The position numbers and the translations under genes were made by a program. DNA of 64,000 nucleotides from Thelonectria olida (Eukaryota > Ascomycota > Sordariomycetes > Hypocreales > Nectriaceae). The first letter of the stretch is position 1, and each line of letters starts with the position of its first letter. The stretch is from contig JAGPYM010000004.1 of NCBI GenBank assembly GCA_020736575.1, positions 1,674,001 through 1,738,000 of the forward strand, given 5' to 3'. This document shows, piece after piece, positions 12,006 to 20,743 of this stretch. A model generated the notes under the pieces. It saw only the letters and a program-made list of their open reading frames with translations, searched no databases and had not been told where the DNA came from.

Positions 12006-12763
12006 AAGCGATCAATAATGGAGTTTTGTTATTTATGATGACATATGTTGTTTCTTCTTTAAATTTCTGGCAGAAAAGGGGGAATAGAGCTCAGGTAGAA
12101 GGACCAAAAATATGAAACATGATGCGAGAGGATAGAACCATTTGCTCAGGCTTTAAAGAAGTCCTCTCCCGAGTGTAGCTCCGGCGTCTTCATTGGCGGC
12201 ATATCGCCTAGCTCAAGCAGTCATGATGCACAAAACATCCCTCAAAGCCGAGTGACTGACATCATAAGGAAGTTGGAAGAAGTTTGGGATACGTGCGGAG
12301 GGTTGCATCGGAGAAAACTTGGGTCGCTTCATGATGTCCCTTGCCTCTGCGACCTGGATCATGAGCCGCTTTCTGACGACATGGCCGAGCAGAGTGTGAC
12401 ATCCCGAGACACTGGTTGACTGGATGCGCAATCCATTACCTACAGCAGGACGTCATTGCTTCCATGTGCAGGGGGTTGTCATGCAAGGCCGTTCCAATGG
12501 CTTGGTGTAGGTGACCCTTTGGACGGAGACTGGGCAGGGTGGGTTGACGTCATATTGGGGGCTCTCTTGGATGATCGCCCTTATCGGCCGGGGACTTGGG
12601 AGTCATGATGGGGGTTAAATAGCAACAGAGCTCCGGTCATAGAGAACATATCTCCATACTACAACACATCTTCATCATACATCTTCTTCAAGCTTGAATA
12701 AGCATCATACATACACAACAAAACAACTACACACATAAACACATCAACCTAAACACCATCACA
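12006..12763. promoter_or_regulatory. DBP7 3' flank and promoter of the glycine-rich small gene
   Basis: This 758-bp stretch runs from the DBP7 stop to the ATG of the small gene. A TATA-like TTAAATAG lies at 12615-12622, about 140 bp before the ATG. An AGGGG pentamer, the core of the fungal stress-response element, lies at 12470-12474. The last ~110 bp are rich in CAT, ACA and TTC and nearly free of G, typical of an efficient fungal 5' leader. The assignments are motif-level inferences. Confidence 0.4.
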
Positions 12764-13054
12764 ATGAACTTGGGCGGCAACGACAAGAAGGACAACAACG
12801 TCACCGACACTGCCACCGGTGGCCTCCAGTTCCTCACCAGCACCCTCGGCAACACTGTTGGCGGCCTGACACGCACCGTCGGCGGCGTGACGGGCGCGGC
12901 GACCCGCGGCGTGGGCGACACCGTTAGCGGTGTGACAGGCGATCTGGGACGGCCACTCGGCGACGCCGTGGGCAACCTGGGAACCGGTGTCGAGGGTGGC
13001 TTGAGCGAGATCTCCAAGGGCGTTGAAGATGCGGGCCAGTTTAAGAAGCGATAA
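12764..13054 (+). CDS. Small glycine-rich LEA-like protein of unknown function (96 aa)
   Basis: Single-exon frame whose ATG sits in a good context (ATCACAATG). The protein is hydrophilic with no signal peptide or membrane segment. From about residue 28 to 80 it is built from imperfect repeats of ~11 residues around the pattern G-x-x-V/L-G-G-V/L-T-G (GNTVGGLTRTVGG, GVTGAATRGVGDTVSG, GVTGDLGRPLGDAVGN). This resembles late-embryogenesis-abundant or hydrophilin-like amphipathic repeats. Such small proteins in fungi are often induced by stress or during conidiation, and the AGGGG element and strong leader upstream would suit that, but this is inference. The C-terminus ends in a basic KKR. I do not recognise a named family. 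Confidence 0.75.
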   Translation: MNLGGNDKKDNNVTDTATGGLQFLTSTLGNTVGGLTRTVGGVTGAATRGVGDTVSGVTGDLGRPLGDAVGNLGTGVEGGLSEISKGVEDAGQFKKR

Positions 13055-13569
13055 AGGAAAACGATATCAAGGCCTTGGGGGCTAGGAATAAGGATGAACA
13101 GTACACGAGGTTCAGGGGTTACATGATGTTACGGCAACAAATCTGATTCTTGTATTTTCTTTGATGACTGAAACTTGCAAACGATGTCTACACTGCATAT
13201 ATCGAAAGAAAATTATCATGTGTAATGATGCGACTCGGTATCATGAGGAAGTGAATGGTGCTCGAATTATAGGAGTAAAGTAATGATTTGAAGTTAGCAA
13301 CGAGATTGCGAGTTGGAATCACCTATGAATCAAGCGGGCATGGATATCACCCATTCTGTACTGCCTCGGCTCACTGTTCTCTCACCCACAGCGAGCCGAC
13401 TCATAGGCACGTATTGCATCTCAGTCGAGGCGACTGCTCGGCCGATAGGCTCATTGATGCCCCTATTCCATGCCGCGACTGTGCTGGAAGACATTCCGTG
13501 CGGAGTCTGACACCTCACGTATACTCCTACCTTCAGTACGCGGACGATATGAGCGGCCAGCATATATGA
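13055..13569. other. Intergenic: 3' flank of the small gene and possible first exon of the next locus
   Basis: The first ~230 bp are AT-rich and look like a 3' untranslated region. From 13325 to about 13507 there is an open frame with a real ATG and protein-like composition (MNQAGMDITHSVLPRL...), which could be the first exon of the candidate locus at 13570-14365. I found no donor/acceptor pair that joins the two in phase, and the opposite strand is also open here for 124 codons, so no gene is claimed. Confidence 0.3.
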
Positions 13570-14365
13570 GTTGGTAATCCAACCCAAGATGCACGTCTCG
13601 ACCAAACCTATTCGACCCACGTCGACTCCTGCCACTACCAAACGGTCACGTCGTTTGGGCTGGAGTTTGGAAAGTTCTGCATGTAAGCAAGCACTCGAAG
13701 ACATAGATCAATTGTACGGCGGACTTGGTGTCGGCAGTTGTTGAGGCAGTGTCGCATCAGGGAATCCTTCATTTCAACCTTGACGCAGCGCGGCGACATG
13801 GAAGACCGTTTGGTCGAGATCACAAACAGTTCCAAAAAGAACGTCATCGCCGTGAGTCCTTTTGATACATCCAAGTCCATCATGAAACTGACCAAGAACA
13901 TCAAGGAATCGTCAGTTTGACGTGCTGCTTCCTTCTTTTCACCTACATTGTGATATGTGCAGAACTCGGCTGGTCAGGCCGAAGAAGCCTTTACGCATGT
14001 GGAAGCTGGCCTTGCGGACGACGAATCTAGCGAAGCTCAACGATGACAAGAACTGGTCTGTGTATAGATTGGGACGTCTCCGGCGTTGACGTTTGTTTGT
14101 GTTTACCAGTTGGCGGGTGATGGTCACGTCTCTCGTGAGCTTGGCAACGGGCCAGTTGACTTGAACTTATATTCGCCAGAAAAGAGTCGCTTATCATTGT
14201 TTTGGCTTCTTCCAATTATAGGAGCGAACGTTTCTTGGGATTCGAGTGATCAAGTCTGGGAAGACGACACAGTCGTTGGTGACAAGGCAGATGGCCGTGC
14301 TTCAGGACGTTCAAGAGCTTAAGAGGAGGAAGGTTCGAGAAGGGGTTGCAACACGCGACCACTAG
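13570..14365 (+). CDS. Candidate unannotated multi-exon gene or gene relic (5' end unresolved)
   Basis: No single frame is long, but protein-like segments connect through four phase-compatible introns of fungal size. The exons are (open from 13570)-13682, 13746-13910, 13963-14055, 14110-14134 and 14222-14365 (TAG). The introns are 13683-13745 (GTAAGC), 13911-13962 (GTCAGT...GTGCAG), 14056-14109 (GTCTGT...ACCAG) and 14135-14221 (GTGAGC...TATAG). The joined product is about 179 residues with segments such as DRLVEITNSSKKNVIA, KPLRMWKLALRTTNLAKLNDD and LERTFLGIRVIKSGKTTQ, ending in a charged, helix-like tail. No start codon is found in the first segment, and just past the stop another frame (about 14345-14477, GSMYHGSMNEESLARV...) also looks coding. 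This suggests either a missing exon or frameshift decay. I recognise no family. Confidence 0.33.
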
Positions 14366-15674
14366 AGGGAGTATGTATCACGGGTCGATGAACGAAGAAA
14401 GTCTAGCACGGGTTAGGCAAAACCTCAGTCGCATGGTGAAAGGGTGCTTTGAGCTCGAGTTGCGGCACCTCACGAACTGAGCGACGAAACCTTTGGACCA
14501 CACTTTCGTTTCGTACTGTTTCTGACTCAAGCCACACGTTTGTCACCACGGCGACGCGACAACAAAATGGAAGTTGGCAACAACGTGACGGACAATATTC
14601 CTGGGGAAACGGTCATCTTCTTCGTGAACCAGCATAAAGCTGAATCGCACAATGAAAACGAGGTGATAAATCAAAAATTACGCCCCCCATGGCCCCGAAG
14701 GACAATGGAGCCAAGAACGACTCCGCGATGTGCAATGCAGGCCTTCCAGGCTGAAACTCCCAATTCATGATCTGGGAAGTTCGGAACAAGGTAAGTATGA
14801 AGAAGAAAAGAAGAAAAAAGACCAAAAACTTGGGAGGCAAGCTGGCATTATATACCTTTGTGGAGGGCCGTGCACGTGGTTACTGATTGCGCATTGTGGG
14901 GCTCTCATTTCCTTTGCGGTGGGCGGGAAATTACATGCGGGTTTTGGAGGCAGGTCGCAACTTGCTCCAGGCAGACAGGCAGCAGTTGGTCCCTGCCATC
15001 AGCCGCAAAGCAACGGAAGGAACATCGTGACGCAAACACGTCTGCCTGTGACTCGGCCAATTGCGTAAATTGCGACTTCCGTTGTGAGGCACCGCAAGGT
15101 TGGAGCCTGAGGCACGGTCCGACGGATGTTTTCGCTGTTCCGAAGAAGGTCGACAAAGGCGAAATCCACAGCGAGTCCGGTTCTGTTCTGTTGAGTCTGG
15201 AGTATTTTGTGATAGAGACCTGGCATGGCCGGCTTCTCTCCTACCTACGTCCCTTGTTAGTTCTCTGCGAAGTAATCACGTACGCACACATTACAATTCA
15301 CCATTGCACATGTCGTGAAGTCTCATGACTCTGATATTGCCATCTTGCCGTCTAGGTAGCCCGCGAACTCGGGGACTACCTTCCATTGATAACTGATCTT
15401 TCCACGTGCCAACTCAACTTATACCTACAGTTTCCCCCGAGTTTGACTATCACAATGGACATGACGACTTCGCGTCTCCTCTCGCTCTGCAGCCCTGGAA
15501 GCCGCCACCATGGTTACCCTTCCCTACCAATTCTTCGTGGTAATTCCAATGCCCTTGGTGAGATTCATCTTTGGATGAGAAAGAATTCGGCACTGTCTCG
15601 CTCCAACTTGCAATATGCTACCCAGTCGGTTCGGTCTCATTGCATCTTCCAACTCCGGCATCCTTGCTGCCTAC
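14366..15674. other. Intergenic, 1.3 kb
   Basis: This stretch lies between the candidate locus and the 3' end of the coiled-coil gene. An open protein-like frame near 14345-14477 may be decayed continuation of the candidate locus. The rest shows short frames only, with purine-rich sequence near 14800-14830. No RNA gene or repeat was recognised. Confidence 0.4.
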
Positions 15675-16748
15675 CTACCCCGAGCCCATCGCCTGGGTAA
15701 GTGCAGTGCAAAGAGCTTGTCTCTCCTTGTCTTGACTCTCACGCGCGGCTTCCAGTGCTGCAATCCGTGTGTTCGCCTTGCTCAGTTCTCGCTTGAGGTC
15801 GTCAACCTCGGATCTCGTCTCCTTGGCCTGCCTAGTGCGCAGGTCGGAAAGAATGAATTCCAGCTTCGCGATCACCTCATCAGATCCAGCTTCTTGGTCT
15901 GTGGAAGAGCTCGAGGATTCTGAGCCCGGCTGATCCATGTTCTCCAGGATCTTGGCGAGCATAGCTGGTAGAGCTGTGTTCCTTTTGAGCCTTTCGGGGC
16001 TTCTATTCGGTGGTGTCGAGTGACGTTTTCGAACTGTTGGGGCTTTCAAATCAGATTAATCTCCCATTGCATTCAAGATCGTGTCTTCCATACCAGACAG
16101 GCGAGGTACCCGGATTATTGACAGGACTTCGTCATCCGAACTGCTCTCCGAACTGCTATCGCTCTCTGAGGTGATGGAGATCGCGTGTTGAGCCTCAGAC
16201 TTGACTTGAGGCTCTGGTGCTGCGCGTTGTGGGTTCATTCCATTTTTGAGTGCCTTCTCTTTGATTTCCTTTGCTATTTGGTCAGGGAGCTCATGGAAAA
16301 ACTCGGAGGACAAGAAGTTCTTGGATATCGTTGGACCACCACTATTGGGCTCCCATTGGCAGATGTCGGCAGCAGGGTAGTTCTTCTGCGCCCATATTGC
16401 AGCCCGAGTTCCGAGCATCAGTCTCTTTGAAAACATGATTTTCAAGAACGTCCAGTGGACCCACGTCATATCGCTTCCTGCCTGGCTGAAGTGGTGGTTT
16501 TGCCATGTGCAATCGGGTTCCTTGTCCCCCAAGTAAGGCACAGCCTCGAGCCAACTGAGTCTCTGTTGCTCGTCCAGCTTGTGACCCCAGTGCCGCCACA
16601 TATTCTTTGCATAATTATATAGGCCATTTCCGGATTTCTTACCTTTGTAAAGGGGGTATCCCTTCCAGATCCCGGGGCCATTGGTGATCTGCCCGTCCCT
16701 TGTGGCAGGCTGGTCCTGTTGTGGGGGGTTATGGCTGCGCAGCTTCAT
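15675..16748 (-). CDS. Hypothetical protein with C-terminal coiled coil (337 aa, one intron)
   Basis: Two exons: 16748-16094 and 16033-15675. The 60-bp intron (16093-16034) has a GTATGG donor, a CTGAT branch site 15-20 nt from the acceptor and an ACAG acceptor. Its length is a multiple of three and it contains an in-frame TAA, so retention would end the protein near residue 230. I chose the ATG at 16748 because the frame has no earlier ATG. The N-terminal ~160 residues are rich in Trp and aromatic residues (MWRHWGHKLDEQQRLSWLEAV, GSDMTWVHWTFLKIMF) and look globular. A Ser/Asp/Glu-rich linker follows (~180-215). The C-terminal ~80 residues form a likely coiled coil (EVIAKLEFILSDLRTRQ, SEVDDLKRELSKANTRI). 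I recognise no domain; it may be lineage-restricted. Confidence 0.7.
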
Positions 16749-17835
16749 GGTTTTGTGATGGAAACCCAAGATTCTGGTCGCCAGCTAGAATTTCGTCTGC
16801 GAGAGGACGTTGTAAGGCACAGAAACTAGGTGGGTGATGACCAGGAAAGTATGAGATAAGAGAGCACTTGAGTAAACGCGAGAGTGATTCACTGATGGGA
16901 AAACAAGTCTTCAGTTTCGACGAAATCTAAGGTTCTTGCACGCCTGTAACGTGCAAGAGGAGAAGAAGAAAAGTTAGCCATTTCCCGAACTTCACAACAT
17001 GAACTTCTCGATCTGTGGGTTGGACGAAGCTGGCAACTGCGCGCAGCTGCGCGGCCAGTTGGACTCTCCCTGGGTCGCCTGAATGCGAGGTAGCTGTGCG
17101 TATAGAGCAGCCTCCATACAATTGTGTTTTTTTTTTTGGGGGGGGGGGGGTTCAATGGATATCTACCCAGTCGTGTAACGGGCCAAGTAGTGATTATTGG
17201 GTGGTCTGGCTACAATCATCTCGCCTTCAAAAAGGCTTATATGGAATCTCGGCGTAGGATGAAAACCTCAGCAATTTACAATTATTAATGTTCAAAGGTA
17301 GGCCAAGACGAAATTAGCAAACAGGGCCATTTAAGTCGACTGTGCAGAATCCCACCCTTACCAAACATAAATTCACTTGACTTTCAATAACTCCATGGTA
17401 AACGAAGTCGGTTTAAGCTGCGTTAATCTGATACATGGGATCTACCCTGGAGCCGCATGTCCAAGTATAAACGTGTGTTTATCGCTAGGAACACGCCTTC
17501 ACGTCGAAGCACGGGGAAAAGTGTAAGCGATGCCTGCCTAGTAGAGCTGGTACTTCGGCGACAATGAATCTGCGTGTCTAATCTTGCTGCCATTCGTAGG
17601 ATACATACACTATGTAAGTCACTCTGAACCTACGTCAAGTTGTGATCTATCGACTTTTGCGCGGAGGTTGTGGCTGAAGCTTCACATGTTGGTGGGGATC
17701 AAGGCCAGGCCAGGCCAGCATTAGCGTGTTCGTGGGGTGCCAAACGCGGCAAAGTTACTGTGGCGGGGCATGTTTTTTTCGCCGGCCTTGTAAATTTTCT
17801 GTCGCAAGTTCTCTGCACCTCAAGCAATCGCGACC
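16749..17835. other. Divergent intergenic region upstream of TRM4
   Basis: This 1.1-kb region lies between the start of the coiled-coil gene (leftwards) and TRM4 (rightwards). It contains the T11G13 homopolymer junction listed separately and AT-rich sequence around 17250-17400. No coding frame or RNA gene was recognised. Confidence 0.5.
17127..17150. repeat. Homopolymer junction T11-G13
   Basis: Eleven T (17127-17137) run directly into thirteen G (17138-17150). Such a pure oligo-T/oligo-G junction is rare outside artificial tailing or slippage-prone loci. The exact lengths may be unreliable for some sequencing chemistries. Confidence 0.9.
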
Positions 17836-20607
17836 ATGGGCAAGAAGAACTTCCGGGTGCGCACCTCCCATTCCTTGCCAATCGCACCTGAACTCTGCTA
17901 ATGCGTCACGATAGGGCAAGAACCGACGAGGCGGCGGCCGTGGTGGTGGTCGAGGTGGTGGTCAAAGTGATGGCAAGCGTGGAGGCAATTGGAGAGACTA
18001 CCCAGCCATCCCCAAGGAGAACGAGAAGTTCCAGCGCTTCTACGACACGCTCCTCCAGCTGGACGACGAGGAGAAGCAGGCCTACTGGGACGCTTTGAGG
18101 CGCGAACTCCCCAACAGCTTCCGATTCTGCGGTTCAAAAGGGTATGTCGCAGTCGAACTCGAGACGGAGAAATCGAACACTAACCCGCTTGCGCCAGCCA
18201 TGCGATCAACGTCAAGAGACTTCTCAAGGACAGATACATCCCCGAAATCGTCAAGATTGAGCACCAAGATGGTACCCCCGTCGCGCCACCTCAGGCTGTT
18301 CCCTGGTACCCCGACGAGCTGGCTTGGTGGATGACCACCCCCAAGAACGTCATCCGCAAGTTCCCTCCCTTCGCCGCCTTCCAGAAGTTCCTCGTCTCCG
18401 AGACGAGTGTCGGAAACATTAGTCGGCAGGAGGTTGTCAGCATGATTCCTCCTCTGTTGATGGATCTGCGCCCTGGTATGACTGTCTTAGACATGTGTGC
18501 TGCCCCTGGAAGCAAGGCAGCCCAGCTCCTCGAGATGATTCACGTGGGGGAAGAGGCCCGAGTTCGCAAGACCCTGCGTGCGTATGGCCAGGAGGATGGG
18601 CTTGACCTTGGTAGAGAGACCCAAGATGAGATTGATGCCGACCTCGACGCCGACCCTACCGATGCTGGACGAGCCACTGGTCTGCTCATCGCCAACGATG
18701 CCGACTACAAGCGAGGCCACATGCTTGTTCATCAACTCAAGCGACTCTCATCGCCCAACCTAATCGTTACCAACCACGACGCCACTCAATTTCCCTCTAT
18801 CAAGCTTCCTTCAGACCCCAACTCGAACAGGGCCAAGTACCTCAAGTTCGACCGAATCCTGGCTGATGTTCCCTGCAGCGGGGACGGAACCCTCCGAAAG
18901 AATGCCAACCTTTGGAAAGATTGGCAGCCAGGCAGCGCTCTTGGCCTCCACACCACCCAGATCAGAATTCTGGTACGATCTCTCCAGCTGCTCAAGGTTG
19001 GTGGTCGCGTCGTCTTCTCTACCTGCAGTATGAACCCTGTTGAGAATGAGTCCGTCGTGGTGTCTGCCATCGAGAGATGCGGTGGTCCCGATAATGTGGA
19101 AATCGTTGACTGCAGCAACGAGCTGAAGGAGCTGAAGCGAAACCCTGGCATGAAGTCGTGGAAGATCATGGACAAGACTGCCAAGATCTGGAGCTCATGG
19201 AAGGAGGTTGAAGACTACGCCCAGGAGCATAACGAGGGCGTGACTCCTGGACGGGTTGTTGAGACTATGTTCCCCAGACTTGAAGGCGCTGAATGTGCCG
19301 ATCTACCCCTGGAACGTTGCATGCGAGTCTATGCTCATATGCAAGATACTGGCGGTTTCTTCATTACTGTGCTTCAGAAGAAGGCCGAATTCAAGGCTAA
19401 GAACGAGAATGAAGTCAAGCAGACTCCTACGGCTGAGAAGACCTCTAAGAATATCGCCAAGAAGACCCAGCCTGAGGCTGCTGTTGCCGCTCCTGAGACC
19501 AAGCAGGAAGATGTGGTTATCCCCGACAACTCCACCAACGGGAACAAGAGGTCCCTGGAGACCGAGGACCCTACTAAGCAAACCAGTACTGAGGAGTCCG
19601 AGCCCTCAGCTGGCGCACCCGAGACTAAACAGGAAGATGTTGCCATGGCTGACGACTCTACTACTGGGAATAAGAGGCCGTTGGAGACCGTGGAGACTGA
19701 GGAGCAGCCTGCTAAGAAGGCCAAGACTGAGGAGTCTGAGCCCTCAGCTGCCGCAACCCCAGTCTCACAACCCAAGCAAGAGAACAGTGGGAAGGCTAAG
19801 CGAAACGGACCCATCGAGGAGCCCTTCAAGTACCTTGATCCATCCCACCCTATCATCCAAAACATCAAGGAGTTCTACCATATTTCGACCCGCTTCCCCG
19901 ACGACCGATACATGGTCCGTAACGAGATGGGCGAGCCTGCCAAGGCTATCTACTATACGAGTGCCTTGATGCGCGACATTCTTAAGGAGAACGAGGGTCG
20001 AGGCATCAAGTTCATCCACGGCGGTGTTCGCATGTACATGAAGCAGGATGCTCCTTCTGCAGAAGTCTGCCGCTGGCGTATCCAGGCCGAGGGTATGCCC
20101 ATTCTCCAGGGCTACGTCGGCGAACCCCGTGTCATTCATCTCCGCAACAAGGAGACCTTCCACAAGCTCCTCATTGAGATGTTTCCTCGAATCTCCGACA
20201 ACAACTGGGAGAAGTTCGACGAGATCGGCGAGCGCGTGCGTGATATTGGCATGGGCTGCTGCGTCCTGCGCATTGAGCCTGACGGCTCTGACCCCGATTT
20301 TAATGAGCGCATGGCTCTACCTCTATGGAAGAGCATCCAATCGCTCAACCTCATGCTTCCCAAGGAGGATCGCTCGGCGATGTTGCTGCGCATCTTTAAC
20401 GATCTTTCTCCCCTCATCAACATTACGTTGAACAAGCAGACCAACAGCGAGAACACGCCTAAGGAGGTTAAGGAGGTGGCTGAGGACGCCGAGATGGTCG
20501 ATGATACTGAGGAAGCTGCGGAGAAGGGTGTTGCCGAGGTTGAAGAGAATGGAGAGGCCGATGGATCAAAAGAGGCCGAAGCCAAGGAGGTTGAGGAAAA
20601 CGCGTGA
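17836..20607 (+). CDS. TRM4: RNA (cytosine-5)-methyltransferase, NCL1/TRM4/NSUN2 type
   Basis: SAM-dependent methyltransferase that forms m5C in tRNAs in the nucleus. Three exons: 17836-17856 (only MGKKNFR), 17915-18141 and 18198-20607, giving 885 aa. The introns are 58 bp (GTGCGC...ATAG) and 56 bp (GTATGT...CCAG). Exon 2 starts with an Arg-Gly-Gly-rich stretch (GKNRRGGGRGGGRGGG), a possible RNA-binding RGG box. The SAM site DMCAAPGSK lies at ~181-189, motif IV with PCS at ~308-310, and motif VI with the catalytic Cys (STCSMNP) at ~357-363. Between the catalytic core and the C-terminal domain sits a low-complexity linker with a partly duplicated unit (ETKQEDV...DDST...GNKR...LET). The C-terminal 60 residues are strongly acidic. 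Family identity is certain; the tiny first exon is inferred. Confidence 0.95.
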
Positions 20608-20743
20608 TTTAGATATGGGATGTAGGAGTAATCGATTACAAGTTCTGAATGCTACAACTATGTTACAGTGTTTTTGGCAACATAGGCCAGGTGTGACCTC
20701 TTGGTACAAGTTGATAATACATGGGGCCCTCTGACATTGTTAC

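Noticed and set aside
13330..13704. 124-codon minus-strand frame opposite the candidate locus
   Set aside because: It has no recognisable domain and overlaps the plus-strand exon chain, which has better splice support. It cannot be fully excluded.
13798..14046. Alternative 45-aa model using the GTGAGT donor at 13852 and the acceptor at 13962
   Set aside because: It ends at an early TGA and loses the longer phase-compatible chain; the donor is good, but the product is less protein-like.
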